From contig NZ_JACBJI010000004.1 of NCBI RefSeq assembly GCF_013401995.1, positions 248,001 to 312,000 of the forward strand: 64,000 nucleotides of DNA, given 5' to 3'. A model generated the notes under the pieces. It did no database searches. It worked only from the letters and a program-made list of their open reading frames with translations, and had not been told where the DNA came from. The translations under genes were made by a program, and so were the position numbers. Origin of the DNA: Flavobacterium agri (GTDB lineage Bacteria; Bacteroidota; Bacteroidia; Flavobacteriales; Flavobacteriaceae). Of this stretch, positions 1 through 8,176 are shown piece after piece. The first letter of the stretch is position 1. Each line of letters opens with the position of its first letter.

Positions 1-3000
1 GGTATAGGCGACGGGCGAGAGCGCATCTCCGCTGAAATCGTTTTTGTACAGCGAGAATTCGCCGTTGGCCGTGAATTTCTTTTCGCTCGCATATGTGAAA
101 GACGTACCGAAACGATCTTGGCCCAGCTTTTCGCGGTTGTTGATTTTGTTGTCTTTCTGCTGTCGTTCGTAAAAAATATCCCAACTCGCGTTTTTGTTGA
201 ACAGGTACGAGATTTTGGGTTGGATTTTATATCCGTCGAGTTCGTAATTCTTCGTTTCGTAATTCTCTGATTTGGATTCCGAAAAAACCGACTGCCCACT
301 AAAGCTGAACAGCCACGTTTTCTGCACCAGATGCGCATATTGCACTTGATGCGAACGGTTGCCGTTTTCCTGCGAACCCACGTTGAGCAAACTTTTAGAA
401 CGACCCGAAACATACGTGTACGTCACCGAATGGTTTTGTTTTCCGCGGTTATAATACAAACTGTTGCGGAAACTCGAGGTAAGTCCGAGCAAATCCTCAT
501 CCGAGGAACTGAACGGATTCAAGTCGAAATTGTCACCTTTGCGTTCAATCTTTCGTTCGCTCAAAAAAGACGCCTGGTCGTAGAAATACGAAAGCACTTT
601 GAGAAAGCCCGTCTTGTTTTGCCATTGGGCAGGATTGAGCGTGAGCGAAGGCGAGAATTTATTCTGGTGCGTCTTGATGAACACCTGGTTCGGAAGGAAA
701 ACCCGCACGTATTTCGCCTGATCGGGGAAAGGCGCGACCTCGAATTCCTGCAATTCCTGGATCCCGTTGCCGTTGTAGTCGTTCCAGGTGTAAATCCCTT
801 GTCCGGGCTCGACCTCGATGTACGTGAATTCCTGTTGTGGAATCGTACCCGAAGTAGTTTCGTAAGCGGCCGTGACGGCAATCAATTGGTCGAAAAAACG
901 ATCGCTGTACAACAATCGGGAATTCAGTGAAGGTTCGGTGCCCAAAGCCGCGTCCTCAAATTTCAATCGGCGGTAATTCACGAAAACCGACAGGTTCGTG
1001 CGTTCGTTCTTGATCAGTTGCGATTTGAGGTAATACGAATTCGACCTGTTCACACGCTCGAGGATCCCGTTCTGCAAACTGTCGTTGACGCGTCCCAAAT
1101 AACCCAATTCCATGTAGACTTTCGTGCTATCGCCGCGTCCGATGAAAGCGCCGTATTCGGTAAAACGCTGGCTCAAGGCCGAAAGCGCGCCCGTGGTTTT
1201 GATGACTTCGTGGTTGTCTTCGAAACGTTGGCTGCCGCCGACCCAATTCTTTCCGAAGTGATATTTTGCCTGAAGATTGTTGCGCGAAAACTGCGATTCG
1301 GCATAATCGCCGTCGCTTTTCAAGAAACTTCCCGAGTTGCGGACCGTAAATTTGTTGAGCTTGATCTGGGCTTCCACGACATGGCGCGTTCCCGAAAAAG
1401 CGCTTGAAAAATCGAGTTTTTCGAATTTGTATCGCGCGAAACCTTTTTCAGGATTGTTGAATTCCACGCCCGATTGCAGATAGCTTTGGTCGTTGACGCC
1501 CGTCGTGTTGGTCGTGCCTGTCAAGTTCCAGTCGCGATCGAATTCAATCGAAAACAAACGCTCGATCGTGCGGAATTCCTTCTGCACGAATTGGTAGTTC
1601 GCAAAAGCGTCCACGGTCGATTTATTTCGTGTGAAAATGCGTTGCTTCGCGTTGATTTTCCCGGCGAGGCCTTGGTTGTTGCCGTCATCCATGCGCGAAA
1701 AAAGGTTGAGGTCGTTGTTGCTCAGACCCGCTTCGAAATCGATGTTCGTCTTCTCGCTCGGATTCACGCGTCCCATAAGCGAGACGATCTGGATTTTGGT
1801 CGGTGCGACAAGCCGTATGATCGGTTCGTAATTGCCTTGCAGGATTCCGTTTATCGGTGCAACATATTCGTATATACGACCTACGGCGGCGTTATTGGCG
1901 AGAATATAGTTCCCTTGGTTGTTTCCGACGAGCGTGAAGCGCACATTGAACAAATCGTCGTCGGGATTGTTCGAAAACTCGAAAACCTCGACGCCGTTGA
2001 CCGTGATTTTCCGATACAAAATCTTGTTTTCGGAATACGAATCGGCGTAAGCGGAAGGCGCTGTCATCAAACTCGGGTCATCGCCCGCATCGACAAGGAT
2101 TTGCGCCTGTTCTTCGGACAAATTCTGCTGCAACGGCTGGTTTTTCACGTCGCTTTCAGAATACACGTAACCGCCGATACTCCATGTTTTGTGCTCGTGG
2201 ACGGCGCCTCCGTAAGCCACGAAACGCGTGTAATTCCTATCCGAATATTGGTATTCGATGTTGATGCGCATCTCGGACGTGATCGGAAACAAAGACGTGA
2301 ACGTGATCTCGCCCGCGTTGTAATCGATCACGTAATCGGCATTCTCGCCTCGTTTGAGCAGAATTCCGTTCACGTACACGCGTTCTGAACCCGAAATCAC
2401 CAAAATGTACAATTCGCCGTTCGGACCTCGCAGTTTATACGGGCCTTGATTGCCTTCCTGACCCACGAACGTACTTTTGGCGTATTGGCCGCGCACCAAG
2501 GCCGCCGATGCGAAAATCGTGGTCTGGCTTTCGGGTTTTCCGAACGTGACCTGGCCCGAAACGCCTTGCACTTTCTTGCTGAAATTCAAAAAGCGCGACT
2601 TGCGGTTCTCGAGGAAAAGATCGCCTGCGCGGATGTTCCATTTGTCGGAAAACAATTCGATGAAAATCTGGTCGAATTCGTCGAGTTTCTGCGAATATCC
2701 GCCTTCCTGAAGCGGCACGTTCGAATCCTGGATCGACGCGCGAAGGCTGACTTTGTCGGAGATTTTGCCCGTAATCTGCAAGTCGAGGGATGAATTCGTC
2801 ACCGCGTTCTGGTTGTTTCCGACCGTGATGCCGCGCGTGATCGAGCCCGAAGTGTTCAATCCTTCAAAAGGCACGAAGGCTTTCTTGACCGATTTGTCGA
2901 CCTGATACAGATTGCCCGCTTGGTTCGAAACGATGCGCGATTTGTCGTAAATGCTGTATTCTTTGGTGAGGTATTGCGGAAGCTTGAGGAATCGGACGTT

Positions 3001-3261
3001 GACCGTGTCGTTCAAAAAAGGCGCGTTTTCATTAAAAACCAAAGTGGATTTCGAGAAATCGATTTTGTAAAAGGAAGCGTCAATAGGTTGATTCAGGCGA
3101 TCCGAAATCTTGAAAAATTCGGGGTTTATGCTCAAGCTGTCGAGCTTTATCGTATCGCGCGTGACGAAATACTTGCGATTGCGGTAAGGCGTATCGGTTT
3201 CCTGCGACCAAAGCGCGCACGAAAAGCACAGCAATACGACCCAAAGCAATTTTTTCAGCAT
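1..3261 (-). CDS. Large outer-membrane/cell-surface protein (3' end outside window)
   Basis: The reading frame is open from the ATG at 3261 to the left edge (1087 codons visible), so the C-terminus is missing. The N-terminus is a clear signal peptide (MLKKLLWVVLLCFSCALWSQ). After about residue 130 the protein is rich in alternating beta-strand segments, with the phrases GSITRGITVGNNQ, LRASIQDSNVPLQEGGYSQ and a D-Y-N-G-N-G-I-Q-E acidic loop that resembles a calcium-binding loop. This pattern fits a large Bacteroidota outer-membrane beta-barrel or surface protein of unknown function. I see no plug-domain or TonB-box signature, so I do not call it a TonB receptor. The gene ends the left cluster and is followed upstream by a regulator on the same strand. 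Confidence 0.75.
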   Translation of the reverse strand, partial: MLKKLLWVVLLCFSCALWSQETDTPYRNRKYFVTRDTIKLDSLSINPEFFKISDRLNQPIDASFYKIDFSKSTLVFNENAPFLNDTVNVRFLKLPQYLTKEYSIYDKSRIVSNQAGNLYQVDKSVKKAFVPFEGLNTSGSITRGITVGNNQNAVTNSSLDLQITGKISDKVSLRASIQDSNVPLQEGGYSQKLDEFDQIFIELFSDKWNIRAGDLFLENRKSRFLNFSKKVQGVSGQVTFGKPESQTTIFASAALVRGQYAKSTFVGQEGNQGPYKLRGPNGELYILVISGSERVYVNGILLKRGENADYVIDYNAGEITFTSLFPITSEMRINIEYQYSDRNYTRFVAYGGAVHEHKTWSIGGYVYSESDVKNQPLQQNLSEEQAQILVDAGDDPSLMTAPSAYADSYSENKILYRKITVNGVEVFEFSNNPDDDLFNVRFTLVGNNQGNYILANNAAVGRIYEYVAPINGILQGNYEPIIRLVAPTKIQIVSLMGRVNPSEKTNIDFEAGLSNNDLNLFSRMDDGNNQGLAGKINAKQRIFTRNKSTVDAFANYQFVQKEFRTIERLFSIEFDRDWNLTGTTNTTGVNDQSYLQSGVEFNNPEKGFARYKFEKLDFSSAFSGTRHVVEAQIKLNKFTVRNSGSFLKSDGDYAESQFSRNNLQAKYHFGKNWVGGSQRFEDNHEVIKTTGALSALSQRFTEYGAFIGRGDSTKVYMELGYLGRVNDSLQNGILERVNRSNSYYLKSQLIKNERTNLSVFVNYRRLKFEDAALGTEPSLNSRLLYSDRFFDQLIAVTAAYETTSGTIPQQEFTYIEVEPGQGIYTWNDYNGNGIQELQEFEVAPFPDQAKYVRVFLPNQVFIKTHQNKFSPSLTLNPAQWQNKTGFLKVLSYFYDQASFLSERKIERKGDNFDLNPFSSSDEDLLGLTSSFRNSLYYNRGKQNHSVTYTYVSGRSKSLLNVGSQENGNRSHQVQYAHLVQKTWLFSFSGQSVFSESKSENYETKNYELDGYKIQPKISYLFNKNASWDIFYERQQKDNKINNREKLGQDRFGTSFTYASEKKFTANGEFSLYKNDFSGDALSPVAYT

Positions 3262-3334
3262 AGCAATTATAACGCCTTGTGGTCAAAAGTAGTGTATTCG
3301 TGTGAAGTTCGCGATGCGATGTTGCGGAATCGGC

Positions 3335-3913
3335 TCAGTCTATGGCCAAATCCTTTTTGATGCGGCTCAAACTTTCCGAGGTGATGCCCAAATACGAGGC
3401 CACGTGGTAATTTTTGACGTTTTTTTGGATGTCGGGATAGGTGCTGATAAACGTCAGGTAACGTTCGGTGGCCGATTGTGCCAGGTTGGCAAGCACTCTT
3501 TCCTGAAAACTGATCAGGTAACGCTCGAAAATCAGGCGGAAAAAACTCTCTACCGAAGGCACCGATCTGTAAAGTTCTTCGAGATTGTCCTTCGAAAGCC
3601 GGTAGACGATCGCATCCTGCAGGCATTCTATGTTGAGGATGGCTCTTCCGTTGACGAGAAACGCCGTGTAATCGCTGATCCACCAATCATTCACGGCGAA
3701 TTGAAGCGTGTGTTCTTTGCCCGACGCGTCCACGTAAAAAGCCCTTAAACAACCGCTGCACACGTAATATTGATAGCTTGCAGGTTGTCCTTCCCTTAAA
3801 ATAATGTGTCCTTTACCGATCGAAAGTTTCTGAAAGTTATCCCTAAGGATCTCCGTTTCCTTTAGGGAGAGCGCGACGCCCTTAAATATGTCTTGTATGT
3901 TGCAAGGCTGCAT
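3335..3913 (-). CDS. Crp/Fnr-family transcriptional regulator (paralogue A)
   Basis: The 192-residue protein has an N-terminal cyclic-nucleotide-binding-like beta roll (about residues 10-120; IGKGHIILREGQPASYQYYV) and a C-terminal helix-turn-helix (YLGITSESLSRIKKDL). I start it at the ATG at 3913 rather than the TTG at 3922, because this gives the same length as paralogue B at 4294. The two proteins are similar along their whole length (both share DWWISDYTAF and LNIEC-QDAIVYRL), so they arose by duplication. A predicted promoter with the 48-bp module found in this locus lies about 120 nt upstream. The ligand is unknown; the cyclic-AMP-contacting residues of true CRP are not evident. Confidence 0.88.
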   Translation of the reverse strand: MQPCNIQDIFKGVALSLKETEILRDNFQKLSIGKGHIILREGQPASYQYYVCSGCLRAFYVDASGKEHTLQFAVNDWWISDYTAFLVNGRAILNIECLQDAIVYRLSKDNLEELYRSVPSVESFFRLIFERYLISFQERVLANLAQSATERYLTFISTYPDIQKNVKNYHVASYLGITSESLSRIKKDLAID

Positions 3914-4293
3914 GGTTCCCAAAGGTTTGTGTGGATAATTGGCCGCTGAATATCGATGCGCTTTTCAACACAGATCCGTGTTGCGGAAACTTGCCGGATT
4001 CGGTTTCATGTTTCTGGAAAGCTCACCTTCTCGGACAAATGTATATGTAGCAGTAATCAAAAAAATTGATGTATGGTAAGAAAGCCTATCTAAGGTTTTT
4101 CTTTCTTTGAGCGTTGGGATTTCAATCAAAATATCTACTGCGGATAGTTTTGTAAATCAATATTTTAACTTGTTTTTTTGTCGTAACTTGACGTTTGGTT
4201 ACATCTGTACGATTGATTCGGAAGTAGCTGTTGGAATGTCCTTACATTTAAATTCAAATTGCAGTCAATCAACGTCAAAGCATTCTGTTTTTT
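3914..4293. other. Intergenic region between divergent Crp/Fnr paralogues
   Basis: This 380-bp AT-rich stretch separates the two divergent regulators. It holds copy 1 of the 48-bp promoter module (4036-4083, minus strand). Short open frames here have no family features and overlap the start of paralogue B, so I call no gene. No consensus -7 box for the plus-strand regulator was found. Confidence 0.7.
4036..4083 (-). promoter_or_regulatory. 48-bp promoter module, copy 1 (drives Crp/Fnr A)
   Basis: Read on the minus strand the module is an upstream box TTTCTTACC, then TACATCAA, a T-tract ending in TTG, a 14-nt spacer and a perfect Bacteroidota -7 box TACATTTG (4036-4043). The same arrangement with the same total length occurs at 4873 and 4970. 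It faces the regulator starting at 3913. Confidence 0.7.
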
Positions 4294-4872
4294 ATGAATA
4301 ATTGTACCGTAAGGGAGATTTTTAAAGGGGTAGATTTTTCGGATGCCGACTTCAATATTGCCCAATCGAAGTTTGAGCGGATTTCGGTCAAAAAGGGAGA
4401 TATTCTTTTAATTGCGGGGCAGTCTGTACCTTACCAGTATTACGTAGAAGATGGATGTATGCGTACCTATCACATTACCGATACCGGAAAAGACGTCACG
4501 ATACAATTCGCTATAAAGGATTGGTGGATCAGCGATTACACGGCATTTTTTACCGGTGGGAAATCGGTTTTGAACATCGAATGCATACAGGACGCGATCG
4601 TATACCGCCTCGCCAAGCAAAGCATGGAAGAACTGTATGTCGAAGTACCCGGGATCGAGAGTTTTTTCAGGATCAAGATGGAACGCTTTTTCGGCAGTTT
4701 CCAAAGGCGCATCCTGTCCGATCTGGCGTTGTCGGCTAAAGACAAATACAAGACGTTTCTCAAGGCGTATCCGAATATCGAAAAACACATCAAGAATTAC
4801 CATCTCGCATCCTATTTGGGCATCACGACCGAAAGCCTGAGCAGGATACGACACGAACTTGCCCACGAATAG
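4294..4872 (+). CDS. Crp/Fnr-family transcriptional regulator (paralogue B)
   Basis: This 192-residue protein is a close paralogue of the product at 3335-3913. It has the N-terminal effector beta roll (VKKGDILLIAGQSVPYQYYV, about residues 30-50), the shared DWWISDYTAF segment near the middle, a dimerisation helix, and a C-terminal helix-turn-helix (SYLGITTESLSRIRHEL). It is transcribed away from paralogue A. Two copies of the 48-bp promoter module follow directly after its stop codon and read into the next two genes. I infer that one or both regulators act at these modules. The effector is unknown. Confidence 0.9.
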   Translation: MNNCTVREIFKGVDFSDADFNIAQSKFERISVKKGDILLIAGQSVPYQYYVEDGCMRTYHITDTGKDVTIQFAIKDWWISDYTAFFTGGKSVLNIECIQDAIVYRLAKQSMEELYVEVPGIESFFRIKMERFFGSFQRRILSDLALSAKDKYKTFLKAYPNIEKHIKNYHLASYLGITTESLSRIRHELAHE

Positions 4873-4920
4873 TTTCTTATCCTACATCAATTTTTTGCAG
4901 ATGACGGCCGCCTAATTTTG
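4873..4920 (+). promoter_or_regulatory. 48-bp promoter module, copy 2
   Basis: The upstream box TTTCTTATC and TACATCAA are followed by a T-tract ending in TTG, a 15-nt spacer and a perfect -7 box TAATTTTG (4913-4920). The T-tract is one base shorter and the spacer one base longer than in copies 1 and 3, so the total length stays 48 bp. It begins at the stop codon of Crp/Fnr B and faces the monooxygenase gene. Confidence 0.7.
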
Positions 4921-4969
4921 GTTTGTCATGAATCGGTATTCCCCAAATCCGGAAAATAGACGACACTGT

Positions 4970-5017
4970 TTTCTTATCCTACGTCAATTTTTTTGGACGC
5001 TGTTAATCAGAACTTTG
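4970..5017 (+). promoter_or_regulatory. 48-bp promoter module, copy 3
   Basis: TTTCTTATC, then TACGTCAA, a T-tract ending in TTG, a 14-nt spacer and the near-consensus -7 box GAACTTTG (5010-5017). It lies 97 bp after copy 2 in the same orientation and 36 nt before the ATG at 5054, so it is the proximal promoter of the monooxygenase/DJ-1 pair. Confidence 0.68.
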
Positions 5018-5053
5018 AATAACAATCGAACGTAAAATTAAAGTCACGATCAT

Positions 5054-5344
5054 ATGGAAAAAGAACTCATCGTAAAATGGAAAATCAAGCAGACGGAAGT
5101 CTCTAATGTCTTGAAATTGTTGCCCGAACTGGCGCAAAAATCAAAATCCGAAAAAGGGAATCTTACTTACGAGATTTTCCAGTCGGAAACCGAACCCACG
5201 GAATTCGTGCTGCACGAACGCTATGCGAACGAAGAGGCTTTGGAGTTTCACAAGAATTCCGACCACTATCAAAATATCGTCGTAAAACAAATCATCCCGC
5301 TTCTCGAAGTGCGCGAACTCATGTTCGTGAAAAAATTATCGTAA
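5054..5344 (+). CDS. Antibiotic biosynthesis monooxygenase (ABM) / putative quinol monooxygenase
   Basis: The 96-residue product has the size and pattern of the ABM dimeric alpha-beta barrel family (YgiN-like): an N-terminal strand (LIVKWKIK), a helix (VLKLLPELAQKSKSEKGNLTYEIFQ), then FVLHERYANEEALEFHKNS. Members act as small quinol monooxygenases or as heme- or quinone-handling enzymes in the cytoplasm. It sits behind two copies of the 48-bp promoter module and 34 bp ahead of a DJ-1/PfpI gene, so the two are likely one transcript under the neighbouring Crp/Fnr proteins. An oxidative or electrophile stress role is inferred from context only. Confidence 0.8.
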   Translation: MEKELIVKWKIKQTEVSNVLKLLPELAQKSKSEKGNLTYEIFQSETEPTEFVLHERYANEEALEFHKNSDHYQNIVVKQIIPLLEVRELMFVKKLS

Positions 5345-5378
5345 ACAACACTTATCAATCATTTTAAAGAATTTCATC

Positions 5379-6053
5379 ATGTCAAAAAAAATCCTAATTA
5401 TCGTATCGAACACCAACGCGATTGGTCCGAACAACAGAAGAACAGGCAATTTCCTGCCCGAAGTCGCACATCCTTACGCCGAATTTGACCGTGCCGGTTA
5501 CCAAATCGATTTTGCGAGCCTTAGCGGAGACACGCCTTACCTCGACGCGCTTTGGATGGCCGCCGATCCCGACAATCTTGCGTTCCTCGTCGGAAAAGGC
5601 TGGGAAACCATGCAAAAAGCCAAAAAACTTTCTGATGTAGACGTAAGCGGTTACGACGCCATTTTCGTTCCCGGCGGTCTAGCGCCGATGGCCGACATGC
5701 CCGAAAACCCATTGCTCAAGCAAGTCGTCAGGGAAACCTATGAACGAGGCGCGGTCGTAGGTGCGGTTTGTCACGGACCGGTTGCGCTGCTCAACGTCAA
5801 GCTCAGCGACGGCAGTTATCTCGTGAATGGTAAGAACATCTCGTCTTTCACCACGGCCGAAGAAGACAATTACGCAAGAGCCGACGTGCCTTTCGATCTT
5901 CAGACGGCGCTTACCGAACAAGGCGCGATTTACCATGTAGCCGAACCGTGGCAGCCGATGAGCGTAGCCGACGGCAACTTGGTGACCGGACAAAATCCTG
6001 CATCGGGTAAAGGAGTCGGAGAGAAAATGGTCAAAATCCTTGAGGGCAAATAA
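5379..6053 (+). CDS. DJ-1/PfpI-family protein (Hsp31/glyoxalase III-like)
   Basis: The 224-residue protein has the class I glutamine-amidotransferase-like fold. Cys131 lies in the nucleophile elbow AVCHGP with His132 next to it, and Glu28 (LPEVAHPY) is the conserved acid. This Glu-Cys-His set is typical of Hsp31-type chaperones and of cofactor-independent glyoxalase III, which converts methylglyoxal to lactate. A thiol-based stress role is therefore likely. It is the second gene of the module-driven pair. Confidence 0.85.
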   Translation: MSKKILIIVSNTNAIGPNNRRTGNFLPEVAHPYAEFDRAGYQIDFASLSGDTPYLDALWMAADPDNLAFLVGKGWETMQKAKKLSDVDVSGYDAIFVPGGLAPMADMPENPLLKQVVRETYERGAVVGAVCHGPVALLNVKLSDGSYLVNGKNISSFTTAEEDNYARADVPFDLQTALTEQGAIYHVAEPWQPMSVADGNLVTGQNPASGKGVGEKMVKILEGK

Positions 6054-6067
6054 GACGCGATCGGACA

Positions 6068-6104
6068 AAAAAATTAGAGTCGGTTCCGAAATTAAGGAGC
6101 CGAC
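6068..6104 (-). terminator. Likely intrinsic terminator of aspartate kinase
   Basis: GTCGGTTCC (6079) pairs with GGAGCCGAC (ends 6104), with one G-U pair. On the minus strand it is followed by a T-run (AATTTTTTTG), as expected for a terminator of the minus-strand gene ending at 6143. Confidence 0.55.
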
Positions 6105-6142
6105 GCCAATTCGTTTTACAGATTTTCTGTAGTTTTTTTACA

Positions 6143-7399
6143 TCAGGATTCGAGCGTTACGATCTGCAACGTCTCACGGCTGATTTGCTTCACGAGTACT
6201 TTTTTGTCCTTTTCGACCATTTTCGACGCCTTGTCATCGAAATGGCGGATCGTGTAAAGCGACACGTTTTCATTGTACGACACCTTGAATTTCTTGGAAA
6301 GCGTCGCCTTGAGCTCTTGGAAATTCCCGAATTTATCGTCTACGCAAACCGAAAAACTGATCGCCGAATTCTGTATCAACGACACTTTCATCTTGTATTT
6401 GTGCAACAACGCGAAGATTTCACTGATGTTTTCTTCCATGATGAACGAAAAATCGATGGACGAAAGCGAAATCAATAACTGGTTTTTCTTGACGATGAAA
6501 CACGACAATTGCGGATCGAGGTCGGCGCCTTTGGAAACGCTGGTTCCGGGCAATTTCGGATTCAGGAACGATTTTACGTAAAGCGGGATTTCCTTGCCCT
6601 GTAACGGCTGCAGCGTTTTCGGGTGGATCACGGTAGCGCCGTAAAACGCCAATTCGATGGCTTCGCGGTACGAGATCTGGTTCAACAGCGTGGCGTTCTC
6701 GAAATAACGTGGGTCGGCATTCATCACACCGGGAACGTCTTTCCAGATCGTGACGCTGTCGGCGTTGAGGCAATAAGCGAAAATAGCGGCCGTGTAATCG
6801 GAACCTTCGCGCCCCAAAGTCGTCGTGAACCCGTTTTCGTCCGAACCCAAAAATCCTTGGGTGATATTGAGTTGCTTACGCTTGACGTTCTTTGAAATGT
6901 TCTTTTGCGTCTGTTCCCAATCGACGTTTGCATCGCGGAACGTACTGTCGGTCTTGATGAAATTGCGCACGTCGATCCAGGTGGTCGAAATGCTGCGGTA
7001 ATTCATGTAATGCGACAGGATCACGGTCGATATCAATTCTCCGTAACTCACGATCTGGTCGTATACGAAGTTGTAATTCGGTGATTTGTTGTGGCCGAGA
7101 AAGTATTCCATATCGGCAAAATGTGCGGCGACATCCGAAAAAACCTTGTGTTTGTCGTCTTCGAACAGGTCGAGCAAAATCTCGCTGTGGTATTTTTTTA
7201 CATCCTGAAGCGATTCCTTTAGCTCCTTCGATTTGTCCATGTAGTTTTTCACGACGACCTCGAGTGCGTTCGTGGTTTTTCCCATGGCCGAAACGACGAG
7301 CAAAACGTCTTCGTGTCCCACAATCTGCAACACTTCGTATACGTTGCGGATTCCTGCTGCGTCTTTTACGGAGGCGCCACCGAATTTGAAGATTCTCAT
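6143..7399 (-). CDS. lysC: Aspartate kinase (monofunctional)
   Basis: The 418-residue enzyme phosphorylates L-aspartate, the first step towards lysine, threonine, methionine and diaminopimelate. It starts with the amino-acid-kinase signature MRIFKFGGASVKD, carries the S-A-M-G-K-T-T motif (about residues 38-44) and GREGSDYTAAIFA (about 195-208), and has C-terminal ACT-like segments for feedback regulation. The length fits a single-domain aspartokinase without the homoserine dehydrogenase fusion. It lies 84 bp downstream of the GNAT gene on the same strand and may be co-transcribed with it. Confidence 0.93.
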   Translation of the reverse strand: MRIFKFGGASVKDAAGIRNVYEVLQIVGHEDVLLVVSAMGKTTNALEVVVKNYMDKSKELKESLQDVKKYHSEILLDLFEDDKHKVFSDVAAHFADMEYFLGHNKSPNYNFVYDQIVSYGELISTVILSHYMNYRSISTTWIDVRNFIKTDSTFRDANVDWEQTQKNISKNVKRKQLNITQGFLGSDENGFTTTLGREGSDYTAAIFAYCLNADSVTIWKDVPGVMNADPRYFENATLLNQISYREAIELAFYGATVIHPKTLQPLQGKEIPLYVKSFLNPKLPGTSVSKGADLDPQLSCFIVKKNQLLISLSSIDFSFIMEENISEIFALLHKYKMKVSLIQNSAISFSVCVDDKFGNFQELKATLSKKFKVSYNENVSLYTIRHFDDKASKMVEKDKKVLVKQISRETLQIVTLES

Positions 7400-7483
7400 T
7401 TCAGTAAAATTCCGATGTTGAAAAATTCCAAATTCCTAACTGTCTTAAAGAACGATTGGGATTTGGATTTTGGGATTTGAGAT

Positions 7484-7948
7484 TTATTTAAAATTATTGA
7501 TTCCGGTCTGGTCCATGTGCACGACGCGCCAATCGGTAAGGATTTTGGCTCCGGATTTCTCGTAGAATTTCACCGCGGGTTCGTTCCAGTCGAGCACGTT
7601 CCATTCGATTCGTCTCACGTTGTCGATTTTTCCCTGTTCGATGATTTTGGAGTACAAAGCCAAGCCGACTCCGGTTCCGCGCGCTTTTTCGGTCACGATC
7701 AGGTCTTCGAGATGGATGGTTTTGCCTTTCCACGTCGAATAACGGTAATAATAAAGCGCCATTCCTACAATCTCGTTGTCAAGTTCGGCTATGAACGTGT
7801 AAAAAAGCGGGTCGTTTCCGAAACCGTCGCGAATCAAGTCGTCTACCGTGACTACGACGGCGTCGGGTTCGCGCTCGAAAATGGCGAGTTCGGTTATCAG
7901 ACGCAACACGTCTGGCATGTCTTGTTTTGTGCCGGGGCGGATGATCAT
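7484..7948 (-). CDS. GNAT N-acetyltransferase (diamine/spermidine acetyltransferase-like)
   Basis: The 154-residue protein is a GNAT acetyltransferase. The acetyl-CoA loop is EKARGTGVG, and LEDLIVTEK, EWNVLDWNEPAVKFYEKSGA and the tail WRVVHM match the diamine N-acetyltransferase (SSAT) subgroup. The open frame extends upstream to 8035, but I start at 7948 (MIIRPGTKQD). A perfect -7 box lies just upstream at 7964-7971 and the family begins at this residue. The likely substrate class is polyamines or amino acids; the specific one cannot be read from sequence. Confidence 0.87.
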   Translation of the reverse strand: MIIRPGTKQDMPDVLRLITELAIFEREPDAVVVTVDDLIRDGFGNDPLFYTFIAELDNEIVGMALYYYRYSTWKGKTIHLEDLIVTEKARGTGVGLALYSKIIEQGKIDNVRRIEWNVLDWNEPAVKFYEKSGAKILTDWRVVHMDQTGINNFK

Positions 7949-7963
7949 GGTGGTGTGTTTGGG

Positions 7964-7971
7964 CAAATATA
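7964..7971 (-). promoter_or_regulatory. -7 box of the GNAT gene
   Basis: TATATTTG on the minus strand, 15 nt before the ATG at 7948. It rules out the longer open frame as the translated form. Confidence 0.65.
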
Positions 7972-8176
7972 CGAAGTGCGTCGTCGCGGAAAAACTTCGA
8001 TTCCCGCTTTTGTTGTACGTCATCCGAAAATACACGATTATAATTAATATTTATGACTTCAAAAAATTATCAATTTGATTTATGAAAATACGCGAACTAG
8101 TTTTGTCCTGTCAAATCGCAATAACGACCCGACAATAACAATATCAATCTAATCTTCCACTTTAAAAATCTTTATC

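Noticed and set aside
4107..4365. Small open frames between the Crp/Fnr genes
   Set aside because: They overlap the paralogue B start or the promoter region and show no family pattern.
4036..5017. Classical CRP sites (TGTGA-N6-TCACA) in the Crp/Fnr locus
   Set aside because: No such palindrome was found; the shared module is not palindromic.
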